Assembly (NCBI GenBank): GCA_934168325.1
Contig: CAKPNG010000056.1
Location: 1 to 6,537 of the forward strand
Direction of reading: 5' to 3'
DNA length: 6,537 nt
Origin: an uncultured Bacilli bacterium
GTDB lineage: Bacteria; Bacillota_I; Bacilli_A; RFN20; CAG-826
Position numbers and translations under genes: made by a program. Shown here one piece after another: positions 1-6,065 of this stretch. Below the pieces are notes generated by a model. That model had not been told where the DNA came from. It made no database searches and saw only the letters and a program-made list of their open reading frames with translations. How positions within the stretch are numbered: position 1 is the stretch's first letter; each line of letters begins with the position of its first letter.

Positions 1-142
1 CTCTTTTTATTTCTGCAAATTTAATTATAGGGCTCTTTTATTTTTTTATCGACCTACAAATATGAAACGCAAACTAACTTTTATTTTACTTTTTAAATTA
101 AATAGTTTAATAATAATGTATAGATAATAAAAAGGTATAATT
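1..142. other. 5' flank of the acyltransferase gene
   Basis: This stretch is non-coding and A/T-dominated, with T runs around 36-48. It ends in a good ribosome binding site, AAAGG at 131-135, seven bases before the ATG at 143. A TATAGATAAT stretch at 119-128 could hold a -10 element, but I find no convincing -35 at the right distance, so I do not call a promoter. The end of any upstream gene lies outside the window. Confidence 0.5.
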
Positions 143-1402
143 ATGAAAAGAACAATTGAAGAAGAATTACATAGTAGAAGGATATCTCTTCCTAATAAAT
201 TTATTTATAATCTATTAGGTTATTTATGGAAATTTACTGTTAGTAAGAAATATCATTTAGAATATGAATTTATTGATAATCCTAAAAAAGAAAAAGGACC
301 ATTCGTATTAATATCAAATCATGCTAGTAGACTTGATTATATATTTACTGCTGTTCCTTTACTTCCTAAAACTTTAAATTTTGTTGCTGGTTATAATGAA
401 TTTTTTAGAAGTCATTTACATGGCATATTTAAATTATTAAAAGTTATACCTAAAAAGAATTTTACCCCAGATATTTATACTATTACTGAAGTTAAAAGAG
501 TTATTAATAAAGGTGGTAGAGTATGTATATTTTTAGAAGGAATGAGCTCTATTAGTGGACATTCTCAACCAGTAGCTTTAGGTAGTTCCAAATTATTAAA
601 GTTTTTAAAAGTACCTGTATATATGGCTCATATTGATGGAGGTTATTTAACTAGTCCTAAATATAATATTAAAGATAGATTAGGAAAAGTTAAAGTTAGT
701 TATAAGAAATTATTTAATGCAGAAGATTTAAATAAATTATCTAATGAAGAAATTACTAATATATTAAATAAAGAAGTAAGAATGAATGATTATGAATTTA
801 ATAAAAAAGAGAAAATATATTATAAATCTAATGAAATATGTAAGAATTTACATCAATTAATATATAAATGTCCTAATTGTGGTGAAGAATTTAAGATGGT
901 TAGTGATAATAATTCTTTATGTTGTCCAAGTTGTGGATATAAATTAAAGATGGATAATTATTATAATTTAATTGATAAAGATAATAATATTTTAGATATT
1001 ACTCCAGCTAATTTATTTGATAATCAAAGACGCTATGTTAAAAAAGAAATATTAGATGAGAATTTTTATTTAGAAGATGAAGTAGAGATAGGATTTTTAC
1101 CTAAATATGAATTTTTAAAAGATCAAAAAACATCTAATATTGAAGGCAAAGGTATATTAAGAATAGATCATAATGGAATTCATTTTAAAGGTATTAGAAA
1201 TAATAAAGAATTTAATTTTGAAATATCTTTATTAGATACTCCTACATATGGTATGTGTACAGATTGTTCTAGATTTTATACTTTTGTTAAAGGTGAATTT
1301 ATAGAATTTTATCCTAATAGAAATAGTGTTATTAAATGGTTTTTAGTTACTGAAGAATTACATCGATTACATAATGGTTTATGGTTAGACTATAAAGATT
1401 AA
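143..1402 (+). CDS. PlsC-type acyltransferase with C-terminal zinc ribbon
   Basis: This is probably a 1-acyl-sn-glycerol-3-phosphate acyltransferase or a relative, moving a fatty acyl chain onto a phospholipid precursor at the inner face of the membrane. The catalytic HX4D motif is visible as NHASRLD (H60, D65). A divergent block III, FLEGM at 130-134, stands where the family has FPEGT. The core ends near residue 215. About 200 further residues follow, which is unusual because plain PlsC proteins are roughly 200-250 residues. They contain a four-cysteine zinc ribbon (C243/C246 and C261/C264) and a beta-rich tail (about 330-419) that looks PH/GRAM-like, with another CxxC at C372/C375; that fold is inference. 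The ATG at 143 is chosen because AAAGG lies seven bases upstream. The protein is not strongly hydrophobic overall. The acyltransferase assignment is secure, but the exact acceptor substrate is not. Confidence 0.85.
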   Translation: MKRTIEEELHSRRISLPNKFIYNLLGYLWKFTVSKKYHLEYEFIDNPKKEKGPFVLISNHASRLDYIFTAVPLLPKTLNFVAGYNEFFRSHLHGIFKLLKVIPKKNFTPDIYTITEVKRVINKGGRVCIFLEGMSSISGHSQPVALGSSKLLKFLKVPVYMAHIDGGYLTSPKYNIKDRLGKVKVSYKKLFNAEDLNKLSNEEITNILNKEVRMNDYEFNKKEKIYYKSNEICKNLHQLIYKCPNCGEEFKMVSDNNSLCCPSCGYKLKMDNYYNLIDKDNNILDITPANLFDNQRRYVKKEILDENFYLEDEVEIGFLPKYEFLKDQKTSNIEGKGILRIDHNGIHFKGIRNNKEFNFEISLLDTPTYGMCTDCSRFYTFVKGEFIEFYPNRNSVIKWFLVTEELHRLHNGLWLDYKD

Positions 1403-1421
1403 TTAATATATAATTAATCTT
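1395..1421 (+). promoter_or_regulatory. Intercistronic inverted repeat at a start without a Shine-Dalgarno
   Basis: Eleven bases at 1395-1405 (AAGATTAATTA) are the exact reverse complement of 1411-1421, separated by ATATA. The repeat covers the stop codon of the acyltransferase gene and ends at the base before the ATG of the next gene. No purine-rich ribosome binding site lies in this 19-base gap. There is no T tract after the right arm, so it is not a normal intrinsic terminator. It may control translation of the downstream gene or mark an mRNA processing point; that role is inference. Confidence 0.45.
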
Positions 1422-2060
1422 ATGAATAATAAATTTATATATAAATTAGATGATAAAGAATATGAAGTAATTATTACTTATAAAAGAATTAAAAATATAA
1501 TTTATAAATATAAAGATGATAAATTTATTATTTCTTCCCCTTATGGAGTTAGTATTGATAAATTTATTGAAGGATTAAATAAATTTGCTAGAGGACTTAT
1601 AAAAAGAAAAGTACCTGATAATGCATTTTTTAAAGATGATGGTATATATATTTTAGGTGAATTTATTAAATTTGAAGATGGGTTTATTAATGTTTTAGGT
1701 CATCATATTTTATATAAAAATAAAGAAGATTTTTATAAAAAAATAAAGAAAATAGTCTTTCCTTATTTTTATTCATTACTTGAAAAATTTAGAAAAATAA
1801 TGAGGATTGAGAGGGTTTATAACTTAAAACTAGGGTTTTTTAAATCTATATATGGGTGTAATAGTCTTAAAGATAATAGGATTTCTTTGAACTTAGTTTT
1901 AATCCATTATAGCGAAGAAATTATAAGTAGTGTTATAATTCATGAACTTGCTCATGATAAAGAAAGAAATCATCAAGATGGGTTTTATAAGATAGTTTAT
2001 AAATATATGCCAAATTACGATTATATAGATAAGAAATTAAGAAGAGGGATTGTAAAATGA
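1422..2060 (+). CDS. YgjP-like (DUF45) zinc metallopeptidase family protein
   Basis: The 212-residue length fits the YgjP/DUF45 (M48-like) family. The zinc site is plain: HELAH at 174-178 (H174, E175, H178) with the third ligand H184 in the family pattern HExxH-x5-H. The block YGCNS at 144-148 matches the WGSCS region that precedes the zinc helix in relatives, with Tyr for Trp. Residues 8-60 form the usual beta-rich start. No signal peptide or membrane segment is seen, so it is cytoplasmic; the in vivo substrate of this family is not established. It starts 19 bases after the acyltransferase stop, directly behind an inverted repeat and without a visible ribosome binding site. Its TGA stop overlaps the next ATG, suggesting translational coupling and showing that TGA is a stop here. 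The second half uses more G-rich codons (AGG, GGG) than its neighbours. Confidence 0.85.
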   Translation: MNNKFIYKLDDKEYEVIITYKRIKNIIYKYKDDKFIISSPYGVSIDKFIEGLNKFARGLIKRKVPDNAFFKDDGIYILGEFIKFEDGFINVLGHHILYKNKEDFYKKIKKIVFPYFYSLLEKFRKIMRIERVYNLKLGFFKSIYGCNSLKDNRISLNLVLIHYSEEIISSVIIHELAHDKERNHQDGFYKIVYKYMPNYDYIDKKLRRGIVK

Positions 2061-2785
2061 TTAAAACTATTACTAGTAATACTAATGAATTTATTAAATA
2101 TTTAAATAAATTAAAAGATACATCTTTTTCTAAAAAAGAAAATAAGGCTTTAATTGAAGGTGAACATTTAGTTAATGAAGCAAAAGACTATTTATTAGCT
2201 ATTTTAACTTTAAAAGAAATTAAAGGATTAGATGTTGACCAATATATCGTTACAGAAGAAATTTTAAAGAAATTAAGTAGTGGTAAATCATTTTCTAAAA
2301 TTATTGGATTAATTTCTTTAAAAAAAGAAGAAAAAATTAAAAGTAATGTATTAATTTATTTAAATAGAATTCAAGATCCAGGTAATGTTGGAACAATATT
2401 TAGAACTGCTTTAGCTTTTTCTTATTTTGATATCTTAATAGATGAAGGATCTTCATATAAATATAATCCAAAAGTAATTCAAGCTTCTCAAGGATCAATA
2501 TTTAAATTAAATATTATTAATAGTGATTTTTCTAACTTAGTTTCATTAAAAAAAGAAGGATATAAAATTATTGTTACTGCTTTAAATAATAATTCTATTT
2601 ATTTAAAAGATTTTAAATTATTGGATAATGAAAAATATGTAATTATTTTTGGAAACGAAGGACAAGGTGTAAATAAAGAAATTATTGATATTGCAGATTA
2701 TATTTTAAAGATTGATATTAATAATATTGATTCACTTAATGTCGCTATTGCTAGTGGAATTATTTTATATTCCTTAAAAAAATAA
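2057..2785 (+). CDS. TrmH/SpoU-family RNA 2'-O-methyltransferase
   Basis: This SPOUT-class enzyme would use S-adenosylmethionine to methylate a ribose 2'-OH in rRNA or tRNA. All three SpoU motifs are present. Motif 1 is N103 to A118, starting NRIQDPGNVG, with the conserved N110 and R116. Motif 2 is FGNEGQGV at 198-205 with E201. Motif 3 is SLNVAIASGIILY at 226-238 with N228. Residues about 30-97 correspond to the small L30e-like RNA-binding domain in front of the catalytic knot. The 242-residue length fits B. subtilis YsgA-type members. The target nucleotide cannot be read from sequence, so no symbol is given. GAGGG at 2044-2048 lies eight bases before the ATG at 2057, and the ATGA overlap with the metallopeptidase gene supports co-expression. 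No clear terminator follows. Confidence 0.9.
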   Translation: MIKTITSNTNEFIKYLNKLKDTSFSKKENKALIEGEHLVNEAKDYLLAILTLKEIKGLDVDQYIVTEEILKKLSSGKSFSKIIGLISLKKEEKIKSNVLIYLNRIQDPGNVGTIFRTALAFSYFDILIDEGSSYKYNPKVIQASQGSIFKLNIINSDFSNLVSLKKEGYKIIVTALNNNSIYLKDFKLLDNEKYVIIFGNEGQGVNKEIIDIADYILKIDINNIDSLNVAIASGIILYSLKK

Positions 2786-2855
2786 TATATTTATAATATA
2801 AATAGTAAATATTTCTAGTATTTAGATAATTTTAATGGATTATTGATTTTAGTTA

Positions 2856-2884
2856 TTAAAGTTTTCTCGAAAATATAGTATATT
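2856..2884 (+). promoter_or_regulatory. Candidate pyrG promoter
   Basis: TTAAAG at 2856-2861 and TATATT at 2879-2884 are separated by 17 bases, a sigma-A-like layout. Transcription would begin near 2891, leaving a leader of about 30 bases before the ATG at 2922. I see no run of G at the predicted start and no attenuator hairpin of the kind known for B. subtilis pyrG. In this AT-rich background chance matches are common. The rest of the gap from 2786 holds only weak A/T palindromes and no recognisable gene. Confidence 0.35.
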
Positions 2885-2921
2885 AATAAAGTTGTTTAAA
2901 AAAAAGGGAAAGAATAAAAAA

Positions 2922-4535
2922 ATGAAAAATAAGATGAAGTTTATATTTGTTACGGGCGGAGTTGTATCTAGTTTAGGTAAAGGAATAAGTGCAGCTAGTA
3001 TTGGAAGATTATTAAAAAGAAGAGGATTAAATATATTCTCAATGAAATTAGATCCTTATCTAAATATTGATCCAGGTACAATGTCACCTTATCAACATGG
3101 AGAAGTTTTCGTAACTAAAGATGGTGCTGAAACAGACTTAGATTTAGGACATTATGAAAGAATTATTAATACTTCTTTAACTAAAGAAAGTAGTGTTACC
3201 AGTGGTAAAGTTTATACAACTGTTTTAGATAAAGAAAGAAAAGGTGAATTTTTAGGTGCTACTATTCAAATTATTCCTCATATAACTAATGAAATTAAAA
3301 GAAGATTATATGATGGATTTAATGCTAAAGGCGATACTGATGTTTGTATTGTAGAAATTGGTGGTACAGTTGGTGATATTGAATCTCTTCCATTTTTTGA
3401 AGCTATAAGACAATTAAGAAGAGAATTAGGTTATGAAAATACTTTTTTCATGCATAATACATTAGTTCCTTATTTAAAAACTAGTGGTGAAATTAAAACA
3501 AAACCTACTCAACATAGTGTTAAAGAATTAACCGCTTTAGGAATTCAACCAGATGCTATTTTATTACGTTCTGAAGTTGATATTGATAAAGGTAGTAAAA
3601 AGAAAGTTGCTTTATTCTGTAATGTCAATGATGAAGCCGTTATTAGCGTAAAAGATGTCGATATAATTTATGAAGTTGCTTTAAATTTACAAAAACAACA
3701 CCTCGATGATTTAATAGTAAATCACCTTAGATTAGATTGCAAAAACTTTGCAGATATGTCAGATTGGCAAGCTTTAATTAAAAAAATCAAGAGTATTAAA
3801 AAAGAAGTTACTGTCGCTTTAGTTGGAAAATATGTCAAATTACATGATGCTTATTTAAGTGTTATCGAATCATTAAAGTATGCTGGATATGTCTATGATA
3901 CAAAAGTCAATATAAAATGGGTTGATAGTGAAAAATTAGAAAATGAAGATCCTAATATTATTTTTGAAAACGTTAAAGGAATCATTGTTCCAGGAGGCTT
4001 TGGAACTAGAGGTACCGATGGTAAAAAAATAGCTATTCGTTATGCTAGAGAACATAATATTCCATATTTAGGATTATGTTTAGGTATGCAACTTTCTTTA
4101 ATTGAAATTGCTCAAGATGTATTAGGTTTAAAAGATGCAGATTCAACAGAATTTAATCCTGAATCAACTCATAAAATAATTGATTATCTTCCTGATCAAT
4201 ATAAAGGTATTAAATTAGGTGGAACAATGAGACTTGGTGAATATGAATGTAAATTATTACCAAATACCAAAGCATATAATTTATATAAGAAAGATTTAAT
4301 AAGAGAAAGACATAGACATAGATATGAATTTAATAATGAATATAAATCGTTATTTGAAGAAAAAGGCGGAGTTATCTTTAGTGGAATAAATCCTCAAACT
4401 AATTTATGTGAAATTATTGAACTTAAAGATCATCCTTTCTTTGTAGCTTGTCAATTCCATCCAGAATTCCAATCTAGACCATTACAAGCTCATCCTTTAT
4501 TTATAGGATTTATTGAAGCGAGTTTAAAAAAATAA
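2922..4535 (+). CDS. pyrG: CTP synthase (glutamine-hydrolysing)
   Basis: CTP synthase converts UTP to CTP using ATP and ammonia released from glutamine, the last step of de novo pyrimidine nucleotide synthesis, in the cytosol. From the ATG at 2922 it is 537 residues, the usual length. The synthetase domain opens with FVTGGVVSSLGKG (nucleotide loop SSLGKG, residues 16-21), followed by the hallmark DPGTMSPYQHGEVFVT and the ETDLDLGHYER block. The glutamine amidotransferase half has PGGFG (357-361), the nucleophile C386 in GLCLG, and the H513/E515 pair in FHPE. Relatives begin only a few residues before FVTGG. The open frame extends upstream to a TTG at 2892, but that would add ten Lys-rich residues without homology. 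The purine stretch GGGAAAG at 2906-2912 serves the ATG at 2922 with nine bases of spacing; ATG 2934 is a weaker alternative. The gene appears to be its own transcription unit. Confidence 0.96.
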   Translation: MKNKMKFIFVTGGVVSSLGKGISAASIGRLLKRRGLNIFSMKLDPYLNIDPGTMSPYQHGEVFVTKDGAETDLDLGHYERIINTSLTKESSVTSGKVYTTVLDKERKGEFLGATIQIIPHITNEIKRRLYDGFNAKGDTDVCIVEIGGTVGDIESLPFFEAIRQLRRELGYENTFFMHNTLVPYLKTSGEIKTKPTQHSVKELTALGIQPDAILLRSEVDIDKGSKKKVALFCNVNDEAVISVKDVDIIYEVALNLQKQHLDDLIVNHLRLDCKNFADMSDWQALIKKIKSIKKEVTVALVGKYVKLHDAYLSVIESLKYAGYVYDTKVNIKWVDSEKLENEDPNIIFENVKGIIVPGGFGTRGTDGKKIAIRYAREHNIPYLGLCLGMQLSLIEIAQDVLGLKDADSTEFNPESTHKIIDYLPDQYKGIKLGGTMRLGEYECKLLPNTKAYNLYKKDLIRERHRHRYEFNNEYKSLFEEKGGVIFSGINPQTNLCEIIELKDHPFFVACQFHPEFQSRPLQAHPLFIGFIEASLKK

Positions 4536-4541
4536 TAAAAT
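4513..4541 (+). promoter_or_regulatory. Candidate tRNA-Ala promoter inside the pyrG end
   Basis: TTGAAG at 4513-4518 and TAAAAT at 4536-4541 are exactly 17 bases apart, predicting a start near 4548-4550. That start falls inside the left arm of the pyrG terminator, so RNA from this promoter could not form the full hairpin and could proceed into the tRNA. There is no room for a promoter between the hairpin and the tRNA. The boxes are seen in the sequence; their function is inference. Confidence 0.4.
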
Positions 4542-4573
4542 AATGTCGATAGGAATATCGACATTATTATTTT
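4539..4573 (+). terminator. Intrinsic terminator of pyrG
   Basis: A perfect 13-bp stem pairs AATAATGTCGATA at 4539-4551 with 4556-4568, around a GGAA tetraloop-like turn. ATTTT follows at 4569-4573. The stem begins four bases after the pyrG stop codon and the T run abuts the first base of tRNA-Ala. The T run is short, and an A-rich run precedes the stem, so termination may be partial or work in both directions. Confidence 0.8.
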
Positions 4574-4649
4574 GGGATAATAGCTCAGCTGGGAGAGCGC
4601 ATCGTTCGCAACGATGAGGTCGCGAGTTCGATCCTCGTTTATTCCACCA
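4574..4649 (+). tRNA. tRNA-Ala, anticodon CGC
   Basis: A complete 76-base cloverleaf with an encoded CCA. The acceptor GGGATAA (4574-4580) pairs with TTATTCC (4639-4645), including the G3-U70 wobble that identifies tRNA-Ala. The D arm is GCTC/GAGC with GG in the loop. The anticodon stem is CATCG/CGATG (4600-4604, 4612-4616) with loop TTCGCAA, giving anticodon CGC at 4607-4609, which reads GCG. The T arm is GCGAG/CTCGT with loop TTCGATC. Anticodon CGC is an unexpected choice in so AT-rich a genome, where TGC usually reads all alanine codons. Everything downstream of this gene looks like decayed accessory DNA. Confidence 0.96.
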
Positions 4650-4665
4650 TGAATGACAAAGTATA

Positions 4666-4702
4666 GGTTTAATACGAAAAAGATATTAAGCCTTTTATTT
4701 TT
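4666..4702 (+). terminator. Terminator after tRNA-Ala (hairpin copy A)
   Basis: GGTTTAATA at 4666-4674 pairs over nine positions (one G-U) with TATTAAGCC at 4684-4692, around a nine-base loop, followed by TTTTATTTTT. Its position 17 bases after the tRNA CCA suits transcription termination of the tRNA. A near-identical hairpin recurs at 5361-5397. Confidence 0.75.
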
Positions 4703-4769
4703 GTATCAATATAGATTTATAAATATACGTCAAAGAGAGATAGTTATGAATAGGTAAAAAGATATACCA

Positions 4770-5185
4770 ATGACTAAAGACAAAATATATGATTTAGTGT
4801 TTAATTCTAACCCACATCCTACATCAAAACTTTTTGACGCAATTAATTATACAAAAGATTGTTGTAATTATTTATTTACTTTTTGGTAGAAAGAACTGTA
4901 AAACCTTTTTTTGTGTAAAGAAAGACAGTCCAAATATCTGAATCATATGCTGGTGTAGCCATAACAACACAAGTATTTTCTATTATTCAAACTGCAATAA
5001 TAAATAATAATGTTGAAAATTATTTAAACGATATATTCGAGAACATAAATAAAGAGCCAATTGATAATTTATTGCCATATTCTAAAAATATTAAAGAAAA
5101 AAATAAAGTCGAGTTGAATTCTCTACTGGTGGAAAATGGCGGAATCACAAAAAAGATAGTCAAAAATTATAGTTGTAAGCTATAA
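4770..5185 (+). pseudogene. IS66-family transposase, C-terminal remnant
   Basis: Two adjacent reading frames together resemble the C-terminal third of the IS66 TnpC transposase. The first (4770-4889) contains PTSKLFDAINYT, matching the SKLGKAINY segment. The second (4886-5185) contains VERTVKPFFV, matching the ERAIRPF-xx-GRKN segment, then SESYAGVAITTQVFSIIQTA, matching the GA-xxS-xxYSxxxTA helix, and ends with FENINKEPIDNLLPYS, like the family's LLPW end. About a dozen codons including the EIDNN acidic block are missing at the frame junction. A TAA at 4916-4918 occupies the place of the conserved Gly of GRKN. The N-terminal two thirds, TnpA/TnpB partners and clear terminal repeats are absent. 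The remnant cannot make an active transposase. The last 25 or so codons before 5185 do not match the family and may be read-through. Confidence 0.8.
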
Positions 5186-5298
5186 CTAAGCTGTTTATCT
5201 TTTTCTTTTATTCTTATATGTGTAATATTTTGACGTATAAATTGAATGTAATAAAAATATGAATAGTAACTAAAGTGTATCAGTTTAGTATGTAAATG

Positions 5299-5325
5299 AA
5301 ATTCCTTCGTTTAAGGGAATTTTAT
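5299..5325 (+). terminator. Weak hairpin, possible terminator
   Basis: AAATTCC at 5299-5305 pairs with GGAATTT at 5316-5322, and TT/AA can extend the stem across one bulged G. The following T stretch is interrupted (TATT), so it would be a poor terminator. No intact gene precedes it. Confidence 0.3.
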
Positions 5326-5360
5326 TCAGTTTTACTCTTTACACACATATAGAATCAATA

Positions 5361-5397
5361 GGTTTGATACTAAAACAGACATTAAGCCTTTTATTTT
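5361..5397 (+). terminator. Hairpin copy B, terminator-like
   Basis: GGTTTGATA at 5361-5369 pairs with CATTAAGCC at 5380-5388 in eight positions (two G-U, innermost pair lost), followed by TTTTATTTT. It is nearly the same sequence as the hairpin after tRNA-Ala. Here no intact gene lies upstream, so it is probably a duplicated copy rather than an active terminator. Confidence 0.5.
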
Positions 5398-5538
5398 AAT
5401 AGAAAAATGAATTTATCCCTCCAGTATAAAGGTATGGAACATAGATAAAGTACAAACTGAAAAAATGAAAGGCACCAGCAAGAAAACGAAAGATAAAAGG
5501 ATTATTAATCTACGTAATTATAAGGAAAGTATCTTTGA

Positions 5539-5790
5539 AGAGTTTTTAAAAATGTCGGTGTAAATGTCGGTGTAAATGTCGGTGTAAATGTCGGTGTAAA
5601 TATTAACAAAAATGAAAGGCAAATTATAGAATTGATTATAAATGATCCTACTTTAACGGCTGAAAAAATATCAATTAAAATTAATAAAACAAAAAGAACT
5701 GCTGAAAGATATTTGAAAACATTACAAGAAAAAGGATATATCGAAAGAAATGGCTCAGACAAAAACGGTTATTGGAAAGTTTTAAAATAA
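5539..5790 (+). pseudogene. C-terminal winged-helix tail of an AlbA_2/Schlafen-like ATP-binding protein
   Basis: An open stretch without a start codon reads RVFK, then NVGV four times, then NINKNERQIIELI. The helix-turn-helix segment ends with TAERYLKTLQEKGYIERNG and GYWKVLK before TAA at 5788. A run of NVGVNVG linkers followed by a winged helix ending in GYWKVL is characteristic of the C-terminus of putative transcriptional regulators/ATP-binding proteins of the AlbA_2 (Schlafen-like) family, normally 400-500 residues. The N-terminal AlbA_2 and ATPase parts are missing: an in-frame TGA at 5536 closes the frame. The adjacent frame upstream (about 5465-5551, ending FEEFLK) may be the shifted continuation, joined at an A run, but I do not recognise it. 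A minus-strand open frame at 5505-5762 is a by-product of the repeats. The fragment has no visible translation start. Confidence 0.72.
5551..5598 (+). repeat. Four exact 12-bp tandem repeats (NVGV)
   Basis: The unit AATGTCGGTGTA occurs four times in a row without a mismatch and translates as Asn-Val-Gly-Val each time. In the family this NVG linker varies in copy number and usually in codons. Perfect identity within an otherwise decayed fragment suggests recent slippage expansion. Confidence 0.95.
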
Positions 5791-5876
5791 CAAAAAATAT
5801 TTTATAAATAATCATGTAATTGATTTTTTAATGAAACGGAAAAATATGTGATTACTGTAAAAAAGTAAATGAATGA

Positions 5877-6034
5877 AAACGCAATTATTATAATATTATT
5901 TTAAAGTACATTGAAGATAATGGATATGAGATAAAAGATAATGCGAGAGAATATTATATTGATGGATGTTGGAATAAGAAAAAAATGAAGAAGAATATTT
6001 AACAAAGATTCAATTTTCTGTTAAGAAAAGGTAA
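5877..6034 (+). pseudogene. GyrI-like/effector-binding domain remnant, frameshifted
   Basis: Frame one (5877-6002) contains YIEDNGYEIKDNAREYYIDG and then CWNKKK. A second frame (5984-6034) continues NEEEYLTKIQFSVKKR and stops at 6032. Joined, they match the last 45 or so residues of a GyrI-like small-molecule (AraC effector) binding domain, as found behind AraC- or MerR-type DNA-binding domains or alone: the family pattern is YIEENGY, RE-x-YIDG-xWN, then EE-WLTEIQ-PV. The break lies in a run of seven A at 5979-5985, consistent with loss of one base. No N-terminal part or start codon is found upstream, so it is a broken fragment. It ends about 31 bases before the next gene. Confidence 0.7.
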
Positions 6035-6065
6035 ATACAAATTACAATTTAGCGAGGTGTTAAAA

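Larger units (their letters stand above)
4662..5397. repeat. Direct repeat of a terminator-like hairpin
   Basis: The roughly 40-base units 4664-4702 (copy A) and 5359-5397 (copy B) share TAGGTTT-ATAC-AAA, then ATTAAGCCTTTTATTTT, with only a few differences. They stand in the same orientation about 695 bases apart and flank the IS66 remnant. In copy B the stem (5361-5369 with 5380-5388) keeps eight pairs including two wobbles, so both structure and sequence are preserved. They could be duplicated terminators or the ends of a small repeat element. Confidence 0.6.
5186..5464. other. Non-coding stretch with short repeats
   Basis: I recognise no gene here. It contains an imperfect inverted pair, 5208-5225 (reverse) and 5339-5358 (forward), of the form TTACACA..ATA.AGAAT; a small hairpin ACTAAA/TTTAGT near 5268-5290; a weak terminator-like stem AAATTCC/GGAATTT at 5299-5322 followed by TATT; and hairpin copy B at 5361-5397. 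The short frame at 5465-5563 that follows lacks a ribosome binding site. Confidence 0.5.

Noticed and set aside
20..48. Terminator of an upstream gene at the left edge
   Set aside because: There is a T run after GGGCTC, but no complementary left arm exists within the window.
2057..2060. Mycoplasma-type code (TGA as Trp)
   Set aside because: The metallopeptidase ends at TGA in an ATGA overlap, and reading through it gives no conserved protein. Trp codons are TGG throughout.
2892..2921. TTG start extending CTP synthase by ten residues
   Set aside because: The extra residues are Lys-rich without homology, no Shine-Dalgarno precedes the TTG, and a purine site at 2906-2912 serves the ATG at 2922.
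4725..5239. 11-base inverted pair TATACGTCAAA / TTTGACGTATA around the IS66 remnant
   Set aside because: It is short, not extended on either side, and expected by chance about once in an AT-rich region of this size; it does not resemble IS66 ends.
5465..5563. 32-codon frame MKGTSKKTKDKR... before the NVGV repeat
   Set aside because: It has no ribosome binding site, matches no family I know, and stops as soon as the repeats begin. At best it is a shifted part of the AlbA_2 remnant.
5505..5762. Minus-strand open frame of 85 codons with TFTPTFTP repeats
   Set aside because: It is the complement of the NVGV repeats and the winged-helix fragment. It has no ribosome binding site and its sequence shows no domain, while the + strand frame matches a known family.
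5844..5876. CDYCKK fragment suggesting a zinc ribbon
   Set aside because: Only eleven codons, with no start and no second Cys pair.
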